In this document: positions 1 through 13,895 of the stretch, piece after piece
Layout of the letters: each line of letters opens with the position of its first letter
Numbering within the stretch: position 1 is the first letter of the stretch
Source: Cupriavidus respiraculi
Lineage (GTDB): Bacteria > Pseudomonadota > Gammaproteobacteria > Burkholderiales > Burkholderiaceae
Length of the DNA: 64,000 nucleotides
Direction: 5' to 3'
Assembly (NCBI RefSeq): GCF_914271545.1
Contig: NZ_CAJZAH010000006.1
Coordinates: 124,001 to 188,000, forward strand
The notes under the pieces: model-generated
Database searches by the model: none
What the model saw: only the letters and a program-made list of their open reading frames with translations
What the model was told of the DNA's origin: nothing
Program-made: the position numbers and the translations under genes

Positions 1-102
1 GGCCCGCACCGGCCGCTCGTGCGCGGGCGCCGCGGTCGAACTGCGTACAATGCCGGTTTAGACCGAACCAAGGAAACGCCCGGACAAGCCGGCGGCACGC
101 TC

Positions 103-384
103 GTGAAGAAAACCGATCTCGAAAAGAACAAGGGGCTCAAGCTCACCAACAGCATGAAGCAGGCCAGCACGCGCTTCGGCAAGGACGCCGGCGCGGCCAC
201 GCTGGACCGCCGCGAGCAGCGCAAGCTCGATCAGCAGATGGGCCTCGTGCCCTTCGCGTGCAAGCTCAACGGGGATCTGGTCAAGCGCCTGCAGGCGCAG
301 GCCGCCAACCACCCCGGCGGCATGACCGGCCTGCTGCAGGAAGCGCTGGAGCGGGGCCTGCCCGCGCAAGAGCAGGCCGGCTGA
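103..384 (+). CDS. conserved hypothetical protein, ~93 aa, highly charged N-terminus
   Basis: I do not recognise a named family. From a GTG at 103 the product is 93 residues. It has a Lys/Arg-rich first half and a second half (QQMGLVPFACKLNGDLVKRL) that ends in a probable amphipathic helix (GLLQEALERGL), which could suit a small nucleic-acid-associated or adaptor protein; that is inference. The frame stays open back to an ATG at 19, but the upstream residues look like non-coding DNA and the GTG gives a Lys-rich start. No convincing ribosome site precedes either start, so the start is uncertain. A strong hairpin terminator follows 26 bases after the stop, supporting a real monocistronic gene. 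Confidence 0.6.
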   Translation: MKKTDLEKNKGLKLTNSMKQASTRFGKDAGAATLDRREQRKLDQQMGLVPFACKLNGDLVKRLQAQAANHPGGMTGLLQEALERGLPAQEQAG

Positions 385-410
385 ACCGACACGCTCCTCA
401 CTGCCGAACG

Positions 411-443
411 AAAAACGCCCGCTGCATCACAGCGGGCGTTTTT
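411..443 (+). terminator. rho-independent terminator after the 103-384 gene
   Basis: A 14-bp perfect stem (AAAAACGCCCGCTG paired with CAGCGGGCGTTTTT) closes a 5-base loop and ends in a T run. The A-rich left arm makes it potentially bidirectional, so it could also stop minus-strand transcripts from the 24-residue peptide gene. Confidence 0.85.
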
Positions 444-508
444 CATCGTGCCGCCATGCCGCCGGCGCGGGCCGGCGAGGCGGCAGGGGGAGGGACGGGA
501 CCGGCGCC

Positions 509-583
509 TCAGCGTGCGAAGAACCAGATCAGAATCAGCACGAAGGCCGGGACACCAAGCAGCCAGGCGAGGATATAAGGCAT
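509..583 (-). CDS. 24-residue single-pass membrane peptide
   Basis: This short ORF encodes MPYILAWLLGVPAFVLILIW followed by FFAR. It is one hydrophobic helix with a short Arg-ended tail, expected in the inner membrane. The coding case rests on a strong ribosome site (AAAGGAGC, about 7 bases before the ATG), a TATAGT hexamer upstream on the same strand near 622-627 and a complete, purely hydrophobic reading frame. Function is unknown; peptides of this size often attach to membrane complexes or act in stress responses, but nothing here points to a partner. It would be missed by length-limited gene callers. Confidence 0.55.
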   Translation of the reverse strand: MPYILAWLLGVPAFVLILIWFFAR

Positions 584-674
584 GTCGTTGCTCCTTTCCG
601 TATAGCGTGAGTTCACTATACGCACCGGGCTTCGACGGGACTGTCGGGGCGGCTCCGCTTGCCTTGTAGGACCC

Positions 675-693
675 GGCCGACGAAGTGTCGGCC
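675..693 (-). terminator. hairpin just past the 708-1094 gene
   Basis: A GGCCGAC / GTCGGCC stem with a 5-base loop lies 15 bases past the stop of the minus-strand gene. It lacks a T run, so it may be a 3'-stabilising hairpin rather than an intrinsic terminator. Confidence 0.35.
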
Positions 694-707
694 TACCGTC
701 CCGGGGC

Positions 708-1094
708 TCAATCCTCCTCGTCGTCCTCCGCGTCGAGGAAGTCGCGCCGCATCATCCAGTTCTGGATCGCCTCGTCGCACACCTTCTTCAGCTTCTCGCG
801 GTCCGGCAGCTTGTCGAACAGCTCGAAGTTGACCAGCGCCATGCCGGCGTCGGTGATGTAGAACAGCCGGCTCGGCTCGTCATAGTGGACGATGCGTCCA
901 TCGATGCCGGATTCCTCGCTGTCCGCGGGCATGTCCTCCAGCTCGACCACCCGGCAGGTGAAGCGGGGGCTGCGGGTGTGGGTCAGGTATTCGAACTCGT
1001 CGTGCATTACTTCGCCGCCTTTGGTGGTGGCGATGGCGAAGCCCCAGATGAAGCGGGGCATCGGCAGATCGGACAGATCGTCTATCTCGTCCAT
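708..1094 (-). CDS. conserved hypothetical protein, 128 aa, acidic C-terminus
   Basis: I do not recognise a family. The start chosen is the ATG at 1094 (MDEIDDLSDL...), preceded by GGAG in GACGGAGAACACC; the frame stays open upstream to 1151 but those residues look non-coding. The protein is soluble, with no signal or membrane segment. Its middle is beta-rich and its tail is strongly acidic (DAEDDEED). It stands alone between a small peptide gene and an MliC-like gene, with no operon partner to suggest a role. Confidence 0.7.
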   Translation of the reverse strand: MDEIDDLSDLPMPRFIWGFAIATTKGGEVMHDEFEYLTHTRSPRFTCRVVELEDMPADSEESGIDGRIVHYDEPSRLFYITDAGMALVNFELFDKLPDREKLKKVCDEAIQNWMMRRDFLDAEDDEED

Positions 1095-1172
1095 GGTGTT
1101 CTCCGTCAATCGACAAGCCGCATTATCGCCCGGACCGGCGCGCCCGCTCAAATCCCTCGGGCGAAAAGCACA

Positions 1173-1538
1173 TCATTTGGTCGCGCGGCAGTTCTGGTAC
1201 GGCGCCGGGCCGTTGGGGTCCTGCGTGATGTCCTCGAGCCTGCCCTCGTCGCCCTTGGTGATCCACAGGTGCCGCCCGTGCGCGTAGCGCGCGCCCGAGC
1301 CGCTCAGCACGGCGACGAACAGCACCGGCCTGCCGTCCAGCCGCATCGCCGCGAGCTGGGTGTCCGGGCTGTTGAAGTACCGCACGGTCAGCGCCTTGTC
1401 GTCGTCGCAGCGATAGCGCACCGTGATGGGCTTGTCGAACTGGATGCCCGCGGTGGGCTGCTGCGCGAGGGCCGGCGTCGCCAGCAGGCCCGGCAGCAGC
1501 GCCGGAAAAAAGCGGTTGAGCCAGTGTAGCGAACGCAT
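1173..1538 (-). CDS. MliC/PliC-like periplasmic protein (lysozyme inhibitor fold)
   Basis: The 121-residue product begins with a signal peptide ending around ALA-25/QQ. Its mature part resembles the MliC/PliC family, which binds and blocks C-type lysozyme. It carries an early Tyr-x-Cys (C44), the SGARY loop (80-85) that in this family enters the lysozyme active site, a following W-x-TKG (92-96) and a late Cys (C117) positioned to form a disulphide with C44. There is no lipobox, so a soluble periplasmic (PliC-like) form is more likely than a lipoprotein. It follows glpD on the same strand 78 bases downstream, probably without functional linkage. Confidence 0.7.
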   Translation of the reverse strand: MRSLHWLNRFFPALLPGLLATPALAQQPTAGIQFDKPITVRYRCDDDKALTVRYFNSPDTQLAAMRLDGRPVLFVAVLSGSGARYAHGRHLWITKGDEGRLEDITQDPNGPAPYQNCRATK

Positions 1539-1616
1539 GCGGCCTCCTGTAGGGATAGCGTGGCTGGCGGGGCGCGGCGGCGGGCATGCGCTGCGGGGGG
1601 CCGCCGCGCCGCGGCA

Positions 1617-3221
1617 TCAGTTCAGCATATAACCGGCCGCCAGCGCGCGGAAGCTCTGCACCTCCGCGTCCTGCCACGCGGCATCGTGCCCCAGTTCCTC
1701 GGCGAGGATGGCGGCGACCTGGGGCGCCGCCGCGCTCGCGGCGCGCGCATCGAGGAAGAGCGCGCGATTGCGCCGGGCCAGCACGTCCTCCACGCGCCGC
1801 GCCAGTTCGTGGCGGGCGGCGTAGCGCACGTGCGCGGCAGTCAGGCCCGCCTCGGGGACCAGCATCGTGTCGGCGCCCGCGAGCGCGCGCACCGCCGGCA
1901 GGTCGCTGCCGTAGTAGCGCTCCGGCGAGCCGCTGCCGGCCGCGGGCAGATCCGCCGGCATGCCGGTCGCGCCGTGCAGCGGCAGGTCGGCGGTCACGCA
2001 CGGCGCCGCGGGCAGCAGCTGCCGCCGGATCGCCGTCTCCAGCACGTCCTCGGCCATCTTGCGGTAGGTGGTCCACTTGCCGCCGGTCACGGTGATGAGG
2101 CCAGCCTTCGATACGAGGATGGTGTGCTCGCGCGACAGCGAGGCGGTGGAGGCTTCGCCGGTTGCCTTGACCAGCGGCCGCAGCCCGGCCCAGACGCTGG
2201 TCACATCGTCGCGCGTGGGCGTGCGCGACAGATAGCGGGCCGCCGTCTCCAGGATGAAGTCCACATCCTCGCCGCCGGCGCGGGGCTCCACCGGCAGGTC
2301 GCGCCGCGGGGTATCGGTGGTGCCGACGATGGTGTGGCCGTTCCAGGGCACCAGGAACAACACGCGGCCGTCGTCGGTCTTGGGCACCAGGATGGCGCGA
2401 TCGCCCGGCAGGAACTTGCGCGGCAAGGTCAGGTGCACGCCCTGGCTGGGCGCCACCATGCCCGCGGCGCGGCCGTCCTCCATCTGCCGGATCGCATCGA
2501 CCCAGACGCCGGTGGCGTTGATCACGCAGTCGGCCCGCAGCTCGAAGGTGGCGTCGCCCAGCGCGTCCTGCACCGTCACGCCGCCGATCACGCCATTGCG
2601 CAGCGTCAGGCCGCTCACGCGCATGTAGTTGACGGCGACCCCGCCGACGTCGAAGAGCGTGCGCATCAGCGCGATGGCCAGGCGCGCGTCGTCGAACTGC
2701 CCGTCGAAATACAGATTGCCGCCGCGCAGCGGCCGGCCGCCGGCATGCTCGGCAAGCGTGGGCACGGCGGCCAGCGCCTCGCGGTGGCTGAGCCAGCGGC
2801 TGCTCGACAGGTTCAGGCGGCCGGCCAGCAGGTCGTACATCTTGAGCCCGATGCCGTAGAACGGCTGGTCCAGCAGTTGATAGGCCGGTACCACGAAGCC
2901 CAGCGGCCATACCAGGTGGGGCGCGTTGCGCGCCAGCAGGCCGCGTTCGTGCAGCGCCTCGCGCACCAGGCTGATATTGCCCTGGGCCAGGTAGCGCACG
3001 CCGCCATGCACGAGCTTGGTCGCCTTGCTCGAGGTGCCCTTGGCGAAGTCGGCCGCTTCGAGCAGCAGCGTGCGATAGCCGCGCGAGGCGGCATCCACCG
3101 CGGTGCCGAGGCCGGTAGCGCCGCCACCGATGACGATGACGTCCCATTTGCGTTCGCTCTGGAGCGTGGCCAGCAGGGCGGCGCGGTCGGGTGGCAGGGT
3201 GGGTTTGGTGTGGATCTGCAT
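1617..3221 (-). CDS. glpD: aerobic glycerol-3-phosphate dehydrogenase
   Basis: GlpD oxidises sn-glycerol-3-phosphate to dihydroxyacetone phosphate at the inner membrane, passing electrons to quinone. The 534-residue product starts at MQIHTKPTLP. An FAD-binding Rossmann motif, IGGGATGLG, sits near residue 31, followed by the family's KGTSSKATKLVHGGVRYL segment and, late on, TGGKWTTYRKMAED. The C-terminal domain matches the DAO_C region, and length is usual for the family. It lies 59 bases after glpK on the same strand, so the two steps of glycerol catabolism are probably co-transcribed. The frame stays open upstream into glpK; that part is not coding. Confidence 0.95.
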   Translation of the reverse strand: MQIHTKPTLPPDRAALLATLQSERKWDVIVIGGGATGLGTAVDAASRGYRTLLLEAADFAKGTSSKATKLVHGGVRYLAQGNISLVREALHERGLLARNAPHLVWPLGFVVPAYQLLDQPFYGIGLKMYDLLAGRLNLSSSRWLSHREALAAVPTLAEHAGGRPLRGGNLYFDGQFDDARLAIALMRTLFDVGGVAVNYMRVSGLTLRNGVIGGVTVQDALGDATFELRADCVINATGVWVDAIRQMEDGRAAGMVAPSQGVHLTLPRKFLPGDRAILVPKTDDGRVLFLVPWNGHTIVGTTDTPRRDLPVEPRAGGEDVDFILETAARYLSRTPTRDDVTSVWAGLRPLVKATGEASTASLSREHTILVSKAGLITVTGGKWTTYRKMAEDVLETAIRRQLLPAAPCVTADLPLHGATGMPADLPAAGSGSPERYYGSDLPAVRALAGADTMLVPEAGLTAAHVRYAARHELARRVEDVLARRNRALFLDARAASAAAPQVAAILAEELGHDAAWQDAEVQSFRALAAGYMLN

Positions 3222-3280
3222 GTTCCGGTCGTTGAGGCGAGGCTTACGGCTTCGAATGGGTAAAGGGTTGTCGGGCTGGG

Positions 3281-4810
<1,530 letters not shown>

Positions 4811-4839
4811 GCGTTCAGTCCTGCCTTGCTTGCTGTTCC

Positions 4840-5802
4840 ATGGCGGCCGCGCAATGCCGCGAGCCGCGCCTGATGATCCTGCCGATGTCCTCGATGTCCT
4901 CGATGCCCCTGTCCGCACCGCTGCCCGCGTCCTCGTCCGCCGTCGTTGCCGAACGCCTTGCCGCCTCGCTCGCCGCGCGCAGCGGTTTCGATGCCACCGC
5001 CCATTTGCGCCTCACTGTCGAGGGCACGCAGGTCGGCTGGCTGCCGCGCCGGCATGCGGCGTTACTGCGGGAGATCGGGGGCGTGCTCGGCAGCGAGCGC
5101 GACGGCGCGGTGCCGCTCCTGCCCGGCGTGGGCACCGTGGCCGCACGCAGCGCGGCGCTCGCCGGCGTGGCGGGGCGGCTTAGGGAGGCGGGGCATGTGC
5201 GCGGCTGGCGCAACGAACTGTTCGGCGTGACGGCCGCGCTGTCCGCGCCCGCCTTCGCCGTGATCGAACGCGCGGCGGCGCGGTACTTCGGCCTGCTGAC
5301 CTTCGCCTCGCACATGAACGGCATCGTGCAGGGGGAGCCGGCGCTGTGGATCTCGCGGCGTAGCGCGTCCAAGGCGGTGGACCCGGGCATGTGGGACAAC
5401 CTGGTCGCCGGGGGCATGCCCCATGGCAGCGATCCGCTGGCGACGCTGATCCGCGAATGCGACGAGGAGTCCGGCATTGCGCCCGAACTGGCGGCCCTCG
5501 CGGAGCCCCACGGCGTGATCGACGTCCTGCGCGAGATTCCCGAAGGCGTGCAGTGGGAAGCGGTCCACGTGTATGACCTGCTGCTGCCGGCGGACTTCGT
5601 GCCGCACAACCGCGACGGCGAGGTCGCGGAGCATCGCCGTATCGAGCCCGCGGCATTGCTTGCTATCATGGCGGATGGCGCGATGACCCTGGACGCGACC
5701 CTCGTCACGCTGGACACCCTGCGCCGGCGCGGCTGGGCCCCGGGGGCCCGAGCGGCGCCACGGCCAGCTACCGCGCCCCTCCCACCGAACAAGACACAAT
5801 GA
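4840..5802 (+). CDS. Nudix hydrolase with DUF4743-type N-terminal domain
   Basis: The 320-residue product has an N-terminal DUF4743-like region (about 35-150) and a Nudix domain. The Nudix box lies at about 191-213 ([20 protein letters not shown] then SGI). The metal-binding RExxEE core is intact, while the first Glu of the GX5E pattern is Asp198. Relatives of this architecture hydrolyse oxidised thiamine phosphates or related pyrophosphates; the substrate here is unknown. The start is uncertain: in-frame ATGs at 4840, 4873, 4885 and 4894 all lack a clear ribosome site. Its stop overlaps the purU start (ATGA), so the two are translationally coupled. Confidence 0.85.
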   Translation: MAAAQCREPRLMILPMSSMSSMPLSAPLPASSSAVVAERLAASLAARSGFDATAHLRLTVEGTQVGWLPRRHAALLREIGGVLGSERDGAVPLLPGVGTVAARSAALAGVAGRLREAGHVRGWRNELFGVTAALSAPAFAVIERAAARYFGLLTFASHMNGIVQGEPALWISRRSASKAVDPGMWDNLVAGGMPHGSDPLATLIRECDEESGIAPELAALAEPHGVIDVLREIPEGVQWEAVHVYDLLLPADFVPHNRDGEVAEHRRIEPAALLAIMADGAMTLDATLVTLDTLRRRGWAPGARAAPRPATAPLPPNKTQ

Positions 5803-6665
5803 GCAACACCGGCTTTATCCTTACCATTTCCTGCCCGGACAAGCCGGGCATCGTCCACGCGGTTTCCGGCCTGCTGTTCCAGCACGGCTGCAATATCCTC
5901 GACTCGGACCAGTACGGCGACGAGTACACCGGCCGCTTCTTCATGCGCGTGCATTTCGCCACCGCGCCGAACGGCCCCGACCTCGCGGCGCTCAAGGCCG
6001 CCTTCGGCCCGGTGGGCGAGCAGTTCGCCATGCAGTGGGGCCTGTTCGATGCCAGCGTCAAGCCGCGCGTGATGATCATGGTCTCCAGGATCGGCCACTG
6101 CCTGAACGACCTGCTGTTCCGCGCCAAGGCCGGCGGCCTGCCGGTGGAGATCGCGGCCATCGTGTCGAACCACCGCGACTTCTACCAGCTCGCCGCGTCG
6201 TACGACGTGCCGTTCTTCCATCTGCCGCTGATGAACGCATCGGCCGAGCAGAAGGCCGCGCAGGAGGGCAAGGTGTTCGAAGTGGTGCGCGACCAGAACA
6301 TCGACCTGGTGGTGCTCGCGCGCTATATGCAGGTGCTGTCCGACGACCTGTGCCGCAAGCTCGAGGGCCGTGCCATCAATATCCACCACTCGTTCCTGCC
6401 CAGCTTCAAGGGCGCCAAGCCGTACTACCAGGCGCACGACCGCGGCGTGAAGCTGATCGGCGCCACCGCGCACTACGTGACCGCGGACCTGGACGAAGGG
6501 CCGATCATCGAGCAGGAGATCGAGCGGGTCGACCACAGCATGGATCCGGACCAGTTGACCGCCGTCGGCCGCGATGTCGAATGCGTGGCGCTGGCGCGCG
6601 CCGTCAAATGGCACGCCGAGCACCGCATCTTGCTGAACGGACACAAGACCGTCGTCTTCAAGTAA
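5799..6665 (+). CDS. purU: formyltetrahydrofolate deformylase
   Basis: PurU hydrolyses 10-formyltetrahydrofolate to formate and tetrahydrofolate, balancing one-carbon pools and supplying formate for purine synthesis. The 288-residue protein has an N-terminal ACT domain (about 7-85) and a C-terminal formyltransferase fold. The catalytic Asn-His-Asp set is visible as N194 and H196 in INIHHSFLPSF and D232 in TADLDEGPI. Length is typical. It overlaps the upstream Nudix gene by four bases. Its presence inside a glycerol-gene neighbourhood looks coincidental, although it separates glpK from glpR. Confidence 0.95.
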   Translation: MSNTGFILTISCPDKPGIVHAVSGLLFQHGCNILDSDQYGDEYTGRFFMRVHFATAPNGPDLAALKAAFGPVGEQFAMQWGLFDASVKPRVMIMVSRIGHCLNDLLFRAKAGGLPVEIAAIVSNHRDFYQLAASYDVPFFHLPLMNASAEQKAAQEGKVFEVVRDQNIDLVVLARYMQVLSDDLCRKLEGRAINIHHSFLPSFKGAKPYYQAHDRGVKLIGATAHYVTADLDEGPIIEQEIERVDHSMDPDQLTAVGRDVECVALARAVKWHAEHRILLNGHKTVVFK

Positions 6666-6690
6666 GCCCGCTGGGCGTCCGCCCGGGCGC

Positions 6691-7461
6691 TCAGTCCTCT
6701 GTCGCGACCACACAGCGCACCTCGCTTTCCTCGAGGATCCGCTCGAACGGCGCCATCAGCGGCTGATCGGTAAACAGCCGGTCCACGTCCGACAGATGGC
6801 CCAGTTCCACCATCGCCTGGCGGTTGAACTTGGTCGCATCGGCCGCCAGCCACACCTCGCGCGAATGCTCGATGATCGTGCGCGCCACCTTGACCTCGCG
6901 GAAGTCGTAGTCGCGCAGGCTGCCGTCGGCCTCGATGCCCGAGATGCCGATCAGCCCGATATCCACCTTGAACTGCCGGATGAATTCGACCGTGGCCTCG
7001 CCGACGATGCCGCGGTCGCGCGAGCGCAGCACGCCGCCCGCCACGATCACCTCGCAGTCGGGGTTGTCGGCGAGGATATTTGCCACGTGCAGATTGTTGG
7101 TGATGACGCGCAGCCCGCGGTGATGGATCAGCGCGCGGGCAATTTCCTCCACCGTGGTGCCGATATTGAGGATCAGCGAGCAGCCCTCCGGCACGGCGCC
7201 GGCCACCGCGCGCGCAATCCGCGCCTTGCCCTCGGCATTGAGCGACTGGCGCTGCCGGTAGGCGATGTTCTCGGTGGTGGAATGGTCCATGCGCACCCCG
7301 CCGTGGAAGCGGGCCAGCATGCCGTTTTCGGCAAGCAGGTTGACGTCGCGCCGAACCGTCTGCAGGGTCACGCCGAACTTGCGTGCCAGCTCTTCGATGG
7401 AGGCGAAGCCCTGGTTGCGGACCTCTTCCAGCAGCGCGGTTTGGCGGGGATTTAGCGTCAT
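6691..7461 (-). CDS. glpR: DeoR-family repressor of glycerol genes
   Basis: The 256-residue protein has the DeoR layout: an N-terminal winged helix-turn-helix (about 5-55, with SIEELARKFGVTLQTVRRDV) and a sugar-phosphate sensor domain with NIGTT, TNNLHVANIL and GIVGEATVEF. GlpR proteins bind glycerol-3-phosphate and repress glycerol uptake and catabolism. The gene is divergent from glpSTPQUV with TTTTCGTT-type repeats between them, which supports this assignment over other DeoR proteins. purU converges on it from the other side. Confidence 0.9.
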   Translation of the reverse strand: MTLNPRQTALLEEVRNQGFASIEELARKFGVTLQTVRRDVNLLAENGMLARFHGGVRMDHSTTENIAYRQRQSLNAEGKARIARAVAGAVPEGCSLILNIGTTVEEIARALIHHRGLRVITNNLHVANILADNPDCEVIVAGGVLRSRDRGIVGEATVEFIRQFKVDIGLIGISGIEADGSLRDYDFREVKVARTIIEHSREVWLAADATKFNRQAMVELGHLSDVDRLFTDQPLMAPFERILEESEVRCVVATED

Positions 7462-7483
7462 GCCGGCATTCTAGATCAAACAG

Positions 7484-7530
7484 AAACGAAAACAAATGAC
7501 GCAATGCACGATTGTTTTTCGTTCGTTTCT
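7484..7530. promoter_or_regulatory. candidate GlpR operator region between glpR and glpS
   Basis: AAACGAAAACAA at 7484-7495 faces TTGTTTTTCGTT at 7512-7523 as a near-perfect inverted repeat, and a further CGTTTC follows at 7524-7529. The core TTTTCGTT resembles the repeated TTTCG half-sites used by several DeoR/GlpR-type regulators. The site lies 22-69 bases upstream of glpR and about 140-185 upstream of glpS, so one operator could serve both divergent promoters. Assignment to GlpR is inferred from position. Confidence 0.6.
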
Positions 7531-7668
7531 TTGCTAAAACGAGCACACATCGGAACCCGGGCCCACCCGGGTCAGCGCGTTTTGGGGAGCGTTTCTGGGG
7601 TGCGCGGCATGGACGCCTGACGTCCATCCCTGCCGCACCGCAATACGGCACGACGCACGGGAGACCGG

Positions 7669-8796
7669 ATGCAGCTTCGACTGGAAGAGATCGCGCAGCA
7701 GGCAGGTTCGCAGACCCATCTTTATCCGATGTCCCTGGCGCCGGTTCCCGGCGCCGTTACCGTCCTGCTTGGCGCGACCCAGGCCGGCAAGACGTCGCTG
7801 ATGCGTGTGATGGCCGGGCTCGACCGGCCCAGCGCCGGCCGCGTCACCGTCGACGGCGCCGACGTGACCGGGATGCCGGTGCGCGAGCGCAACGTTTCGA
7901 TGGTGTACCAGCAGTTCATCAATTACCCGTCGCTGACGGTCTTCGACAATATCGCCTCGCCGCTGCGCCTGCGCGGCGGCCGCGCGGACCGCGCCGGCAT
8001 CGCGGTCCGGGTGAAGGACCTCGCGGCGCGGCTGCATATCGACCATCTGCTCGAGCGCTATCCGGCCGAACTCTCGGGCGGCCAGCAGCAGCGCGTGGCG
8101 CTGGCCCGGGCGCTGGCCAAGGAGGCGCCGCTGATGCTGCTCGACGAGCCGCTGGTGAACCTGGACTACAAGCTGCGCGAGGAATTGCGCGAGGAACTGA
8201 CCCAGCTGTTCGCGCACGGCGACGCCACCGTGATCTACGCCACCACCGAGCCCGGCGAGGCGCTGCTGCTCGGCGGCCATACGGCGGTGCTCGATGCCGG
8301 CGAGCTGCTGCAGTACGGGCCCACGCCGCAGGTCTTCCACTATCCGGACTCGCTCCGCGTGGCGCGCGCCTTCAGCGATCCGCCGATGAACCTCGTGCCG
8401 GGGCAGATGGAGGACGGCCACGTGATGCTGGCCGGCGGCATCGATATCGCGCTGCCCACCGCGGTGCCCTACAGCGGTCCGGTGACCCTCGGCGTGCGCG
8501 CCGGCGCGGTCGGGATCGCGGGGCAGGGCGGGACCGGGGTGAGCGGGGGCGCGGTGCCCGCCACGATGCCCGTGCCCGTGCCGGGCAAGGTGGCGCTGGC
8601 CGAGCTGTCCGGCTCCGATACCTTCGTGCACGCCGATACGCCGGTGGGCAACCTGGTCGCGCAGTTCCAGGGCGTGCTGGAGCTGGCGCTGGGCGAGGCC
8701 GTGACCATGCTGCTGCCTTCCGCGCAGCTCTACCTGTTCGATGCCGAGGGCCGGCGCATCCATGCGCCGTGCCAGCCCGGCACGCGGGAGGCATGA
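7669..8796 (+). CDS. glpS: glycerol ABC importer ATPase, subunit GlpS
   Basis: First ATPase of a GlpSTPQUV-type glycerol importer. Walker A is GATQAGKT (35-42), the Q-loop is MVYQQF near 78-83, the signature is a perfect LSGGQ (135-139), and Walker B is LMLLDE (155-160). The position that normally carries the switch histidine reads ATTEPGEA, with Thr193 replacing His. The C-terminal third is a divergent TOBE/MalK-like regulatory domain. It is the first gene of the operon, one base before glpT. The missing H-loop His suggests this subunit's own ATP site is catalytically weak; see the finding on site asymmetry. Confidence 0.92.
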   Translation: MQLRLEEIAQQAGSQTHLYPMSLAPVPGAVTVLLGATQAGKTSLMRVMAGLDRPSAGRVTVDGADVTGMPVRERNVSMVYQQFINYPSLTVFDNIASPLRLRGGRADRAGIAVRVKDLAARLHIDHLLERYPAELSGGQQQRVALARALAKEAPLMLLDEPLVNLDYKLREELREELTQLFAHGDATVIYATTEPGEALLLGGHTAVLDAGELLQYGPTPQVFHYPDSLRVARAFSDPPMNLVPGQMEDGHVMLAGGIDIALPTAVPYSGPVTLGVRAGAVGIAGQGGTGVSGGAVPATMPVPVPGKVALAELSGSDTFVHADTPVGNLVAQFQGVLELALGEAVTMLLPSAQLYLFDAEGRRIHAPCQPGTREA

Positions 8797-8797
8797 G

Positions 8798-9936
8798 ATG
8801 GCCCGCATCGATCTGGACCTCGCGCATACCTACCGGCCCGATCCCCGCTCCGACGAGGACTATGCCCTGCTGCCGCTGAAGTTCACCTTCGAGGATGGTG
8901 GCGCCTACGCGTTGCTGGGTCCGTCCGGCTGCGGCAAGACCACGCTGCTCAACTGCATTTCCGGCCTGCTGCGGCCCTCGCAGGGCACCATCGCCTTCGA
9001 TGGCCGGGACGTGACGGACGCCACGCCGCAGCAGCGCAATATCGCCCAGGTATTCCAGTTCCCGGTGATCTACGACACCATGACGGTGGGCGAAAACCTT
9101 GCCTTCCCGCTGCGCAACCGCGGCGTGCCGGCCGCTCAGGTGAAGGAACGGGTGGGGCGGGTGGCCGAGATGCTGGAGTTGTCCGGCGCGCTGGACCGGC
9201 GCGCGAGCGGGCTGTCGGCCGATGCCAAGCAGAAGATTTCGCTGGGCCGGGGGCTGGTGCGGCAGGACGTGTCGGCCATCCTGTTCGACGAGCCGCTGAC
9301 GGTGATCGACCCCCACCTCAAATGGCAGCTGCGCCGCAAGCTCAAGGAAATCCACCACGAATTCCGCCTGACCCTGATCTATGTGACCCACGACCAGACC
9401 GAGGCGCTGACCTTCGCCGACCAGGTCGTGGTGATGTCGCGCGGCAAGGCGGTGCAGGTTGGCTCGGCCGATGCGCTGTTCCAGCGACCCGCCCATACCT
9501 TCGTGGGCAACTTCATCGGCTCGCCGGGCATGAACTTCCTGCCGGCGCGCTGGCGCGACGGCTTCGTCGAGATCGCCGGCCGCCGCTACACGCCCGACCT
9601 GCTGCCGGCGGTGGCGCAGCAGCTGGAGGCCGCGGGCGAGTTCAAGGTTGGCGTGCGGCCGGAATACGTGCGCCTTGCCCCGGACGGCGACCACCAGGCC
9701 GTACCGGCCCGCATCCAGCGCGCGCAGGATATCGGCACCTACTGGCTCGCCACGGCGGCGCTGGCCAGTCCTGGCCAGGGCGACGCTACCGCACCGGCGC
9801 AAGCCGAGGCGCCGGCCGCCACGCTGCTGCGCGCGCGCCTTGGCAGCGAGGCCGCGGCGCTGCGCACAGGCGACACCGCGTGGTTCTCGGTGTTCAACCG
9901 GCACACCTGCTATTACGTGAACGAGGAGCTGGTGCA

Positions 9937-9940
<4 letters not shown>
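8798..9940 (+). CDS. glpT: glycerol ABC importer ATPase, subunit GlpT
   Basis: Second ATPase of the importer (not the E. coli GlpT glycerol-3-phosphate antiporter). The start at MARIDLDLAH follows a gap of one base after glpS. Walker A is canonical GPSGCGKT (41-48), the Q-loop is QVFQF (about 84-88), Walker B is AILFDE (160-165), and the switch His is present in VTHDQTEA (His198). The signature is degenerate: LSADAKQ (139-145) in place of LSGGQ. A TOBE-like tail follows. The stop overlaps the glpP start by four bases. Confidence 0.92.
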
Positions 9941-11623
<1,683 letters not shown>

Positions 11624-11640
11624 CAAAAGGGGAGGGCCGC

Positions 11641-11949
11641 ATGCTGAGCTGGATGGTATGGACCACACCCGTCGCGGTGTTCTTCGCCAGCGTGGTGCTG
11701 ATGCTGATCGGCATGACGATCTGGGAGATCCGGCAGCCGACCGTGCTGCGCAAGGGCTTCCTGCCGATCGCCACCACGCGCGGCGACCGGCTGTTCATCG
11801 GCCTGATGTGCGCCGCGTGGGTCAACCTGGCCTGGGTGGGCCTGGGCGAACGCATGATGGGATGGTTCTCGCTGGCCGAGGAACCGTCGATCTGGATCAG
11901 CTTCGTGCTGTCGATGGTGGTGCTGGCCATCGTGATGCGCAAGGGATGA
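11641..11949 (+). CDS. glpU: small membrane protein of glycerol ABC operons (DUF2160)
   Basis: A 102-residue protein with three hydrophobic segments (about 5-28, 55-70 and 82-98) and a conserved central EIRQPTVLRKGFLPIATTRG loop. It matches the DUF2160 family, which is found almost only between the permease and binding-protein genes of glycerol ABC operons. Its role is not established; an accessory membrane subunit is likely. The start at 11641 directly follows a strong AGGGGAGG ribosome site. Confidence 0.85.
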   Translation: MLSWMVWTTPVAVFFASVVLMLIGMTIWEIRQPTVLRKGFLPIATTRGDRLFIGLMCAAWVNLAWVGLGERMMGWFSLAEEPSIWISFVLSMVVLAIVMRKG

Positions 11950-12067
11950 ACACCGACGCAAGGGCAAACCGACACTGACGGGCTTCTCGTCAACCGGGCT
12001 GCGCGGCTCGCACCTTCCCCGGCCGCGGCCCGACCATACAGGGAGGGAGATTTTCGAGGAGACGTTC

Positions 12068-13837
<1,770 letters not shown>

Positions 13838-13895
13838 GGCAGGCCGGCCTCCGGGGCCGGCGGCGATCTCCGCCACCGGCCCGGTGTTCGAGCGC

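Noticed and set aside
4815-6713. 632-residue minus-strand frame across the Nudix and purU genes
   Set aside because: Both plus-strand genes have clear family motifs (Nudix box, ACT and formyltransferase domains); the antisense frame has none.
9322-9936. Apparent ATPase-permease fusion upstream of glpP
   Set aside because: It is an out-of-frame reading of glpT; GlpP starts at 9937 with the standard ATGA overlap.
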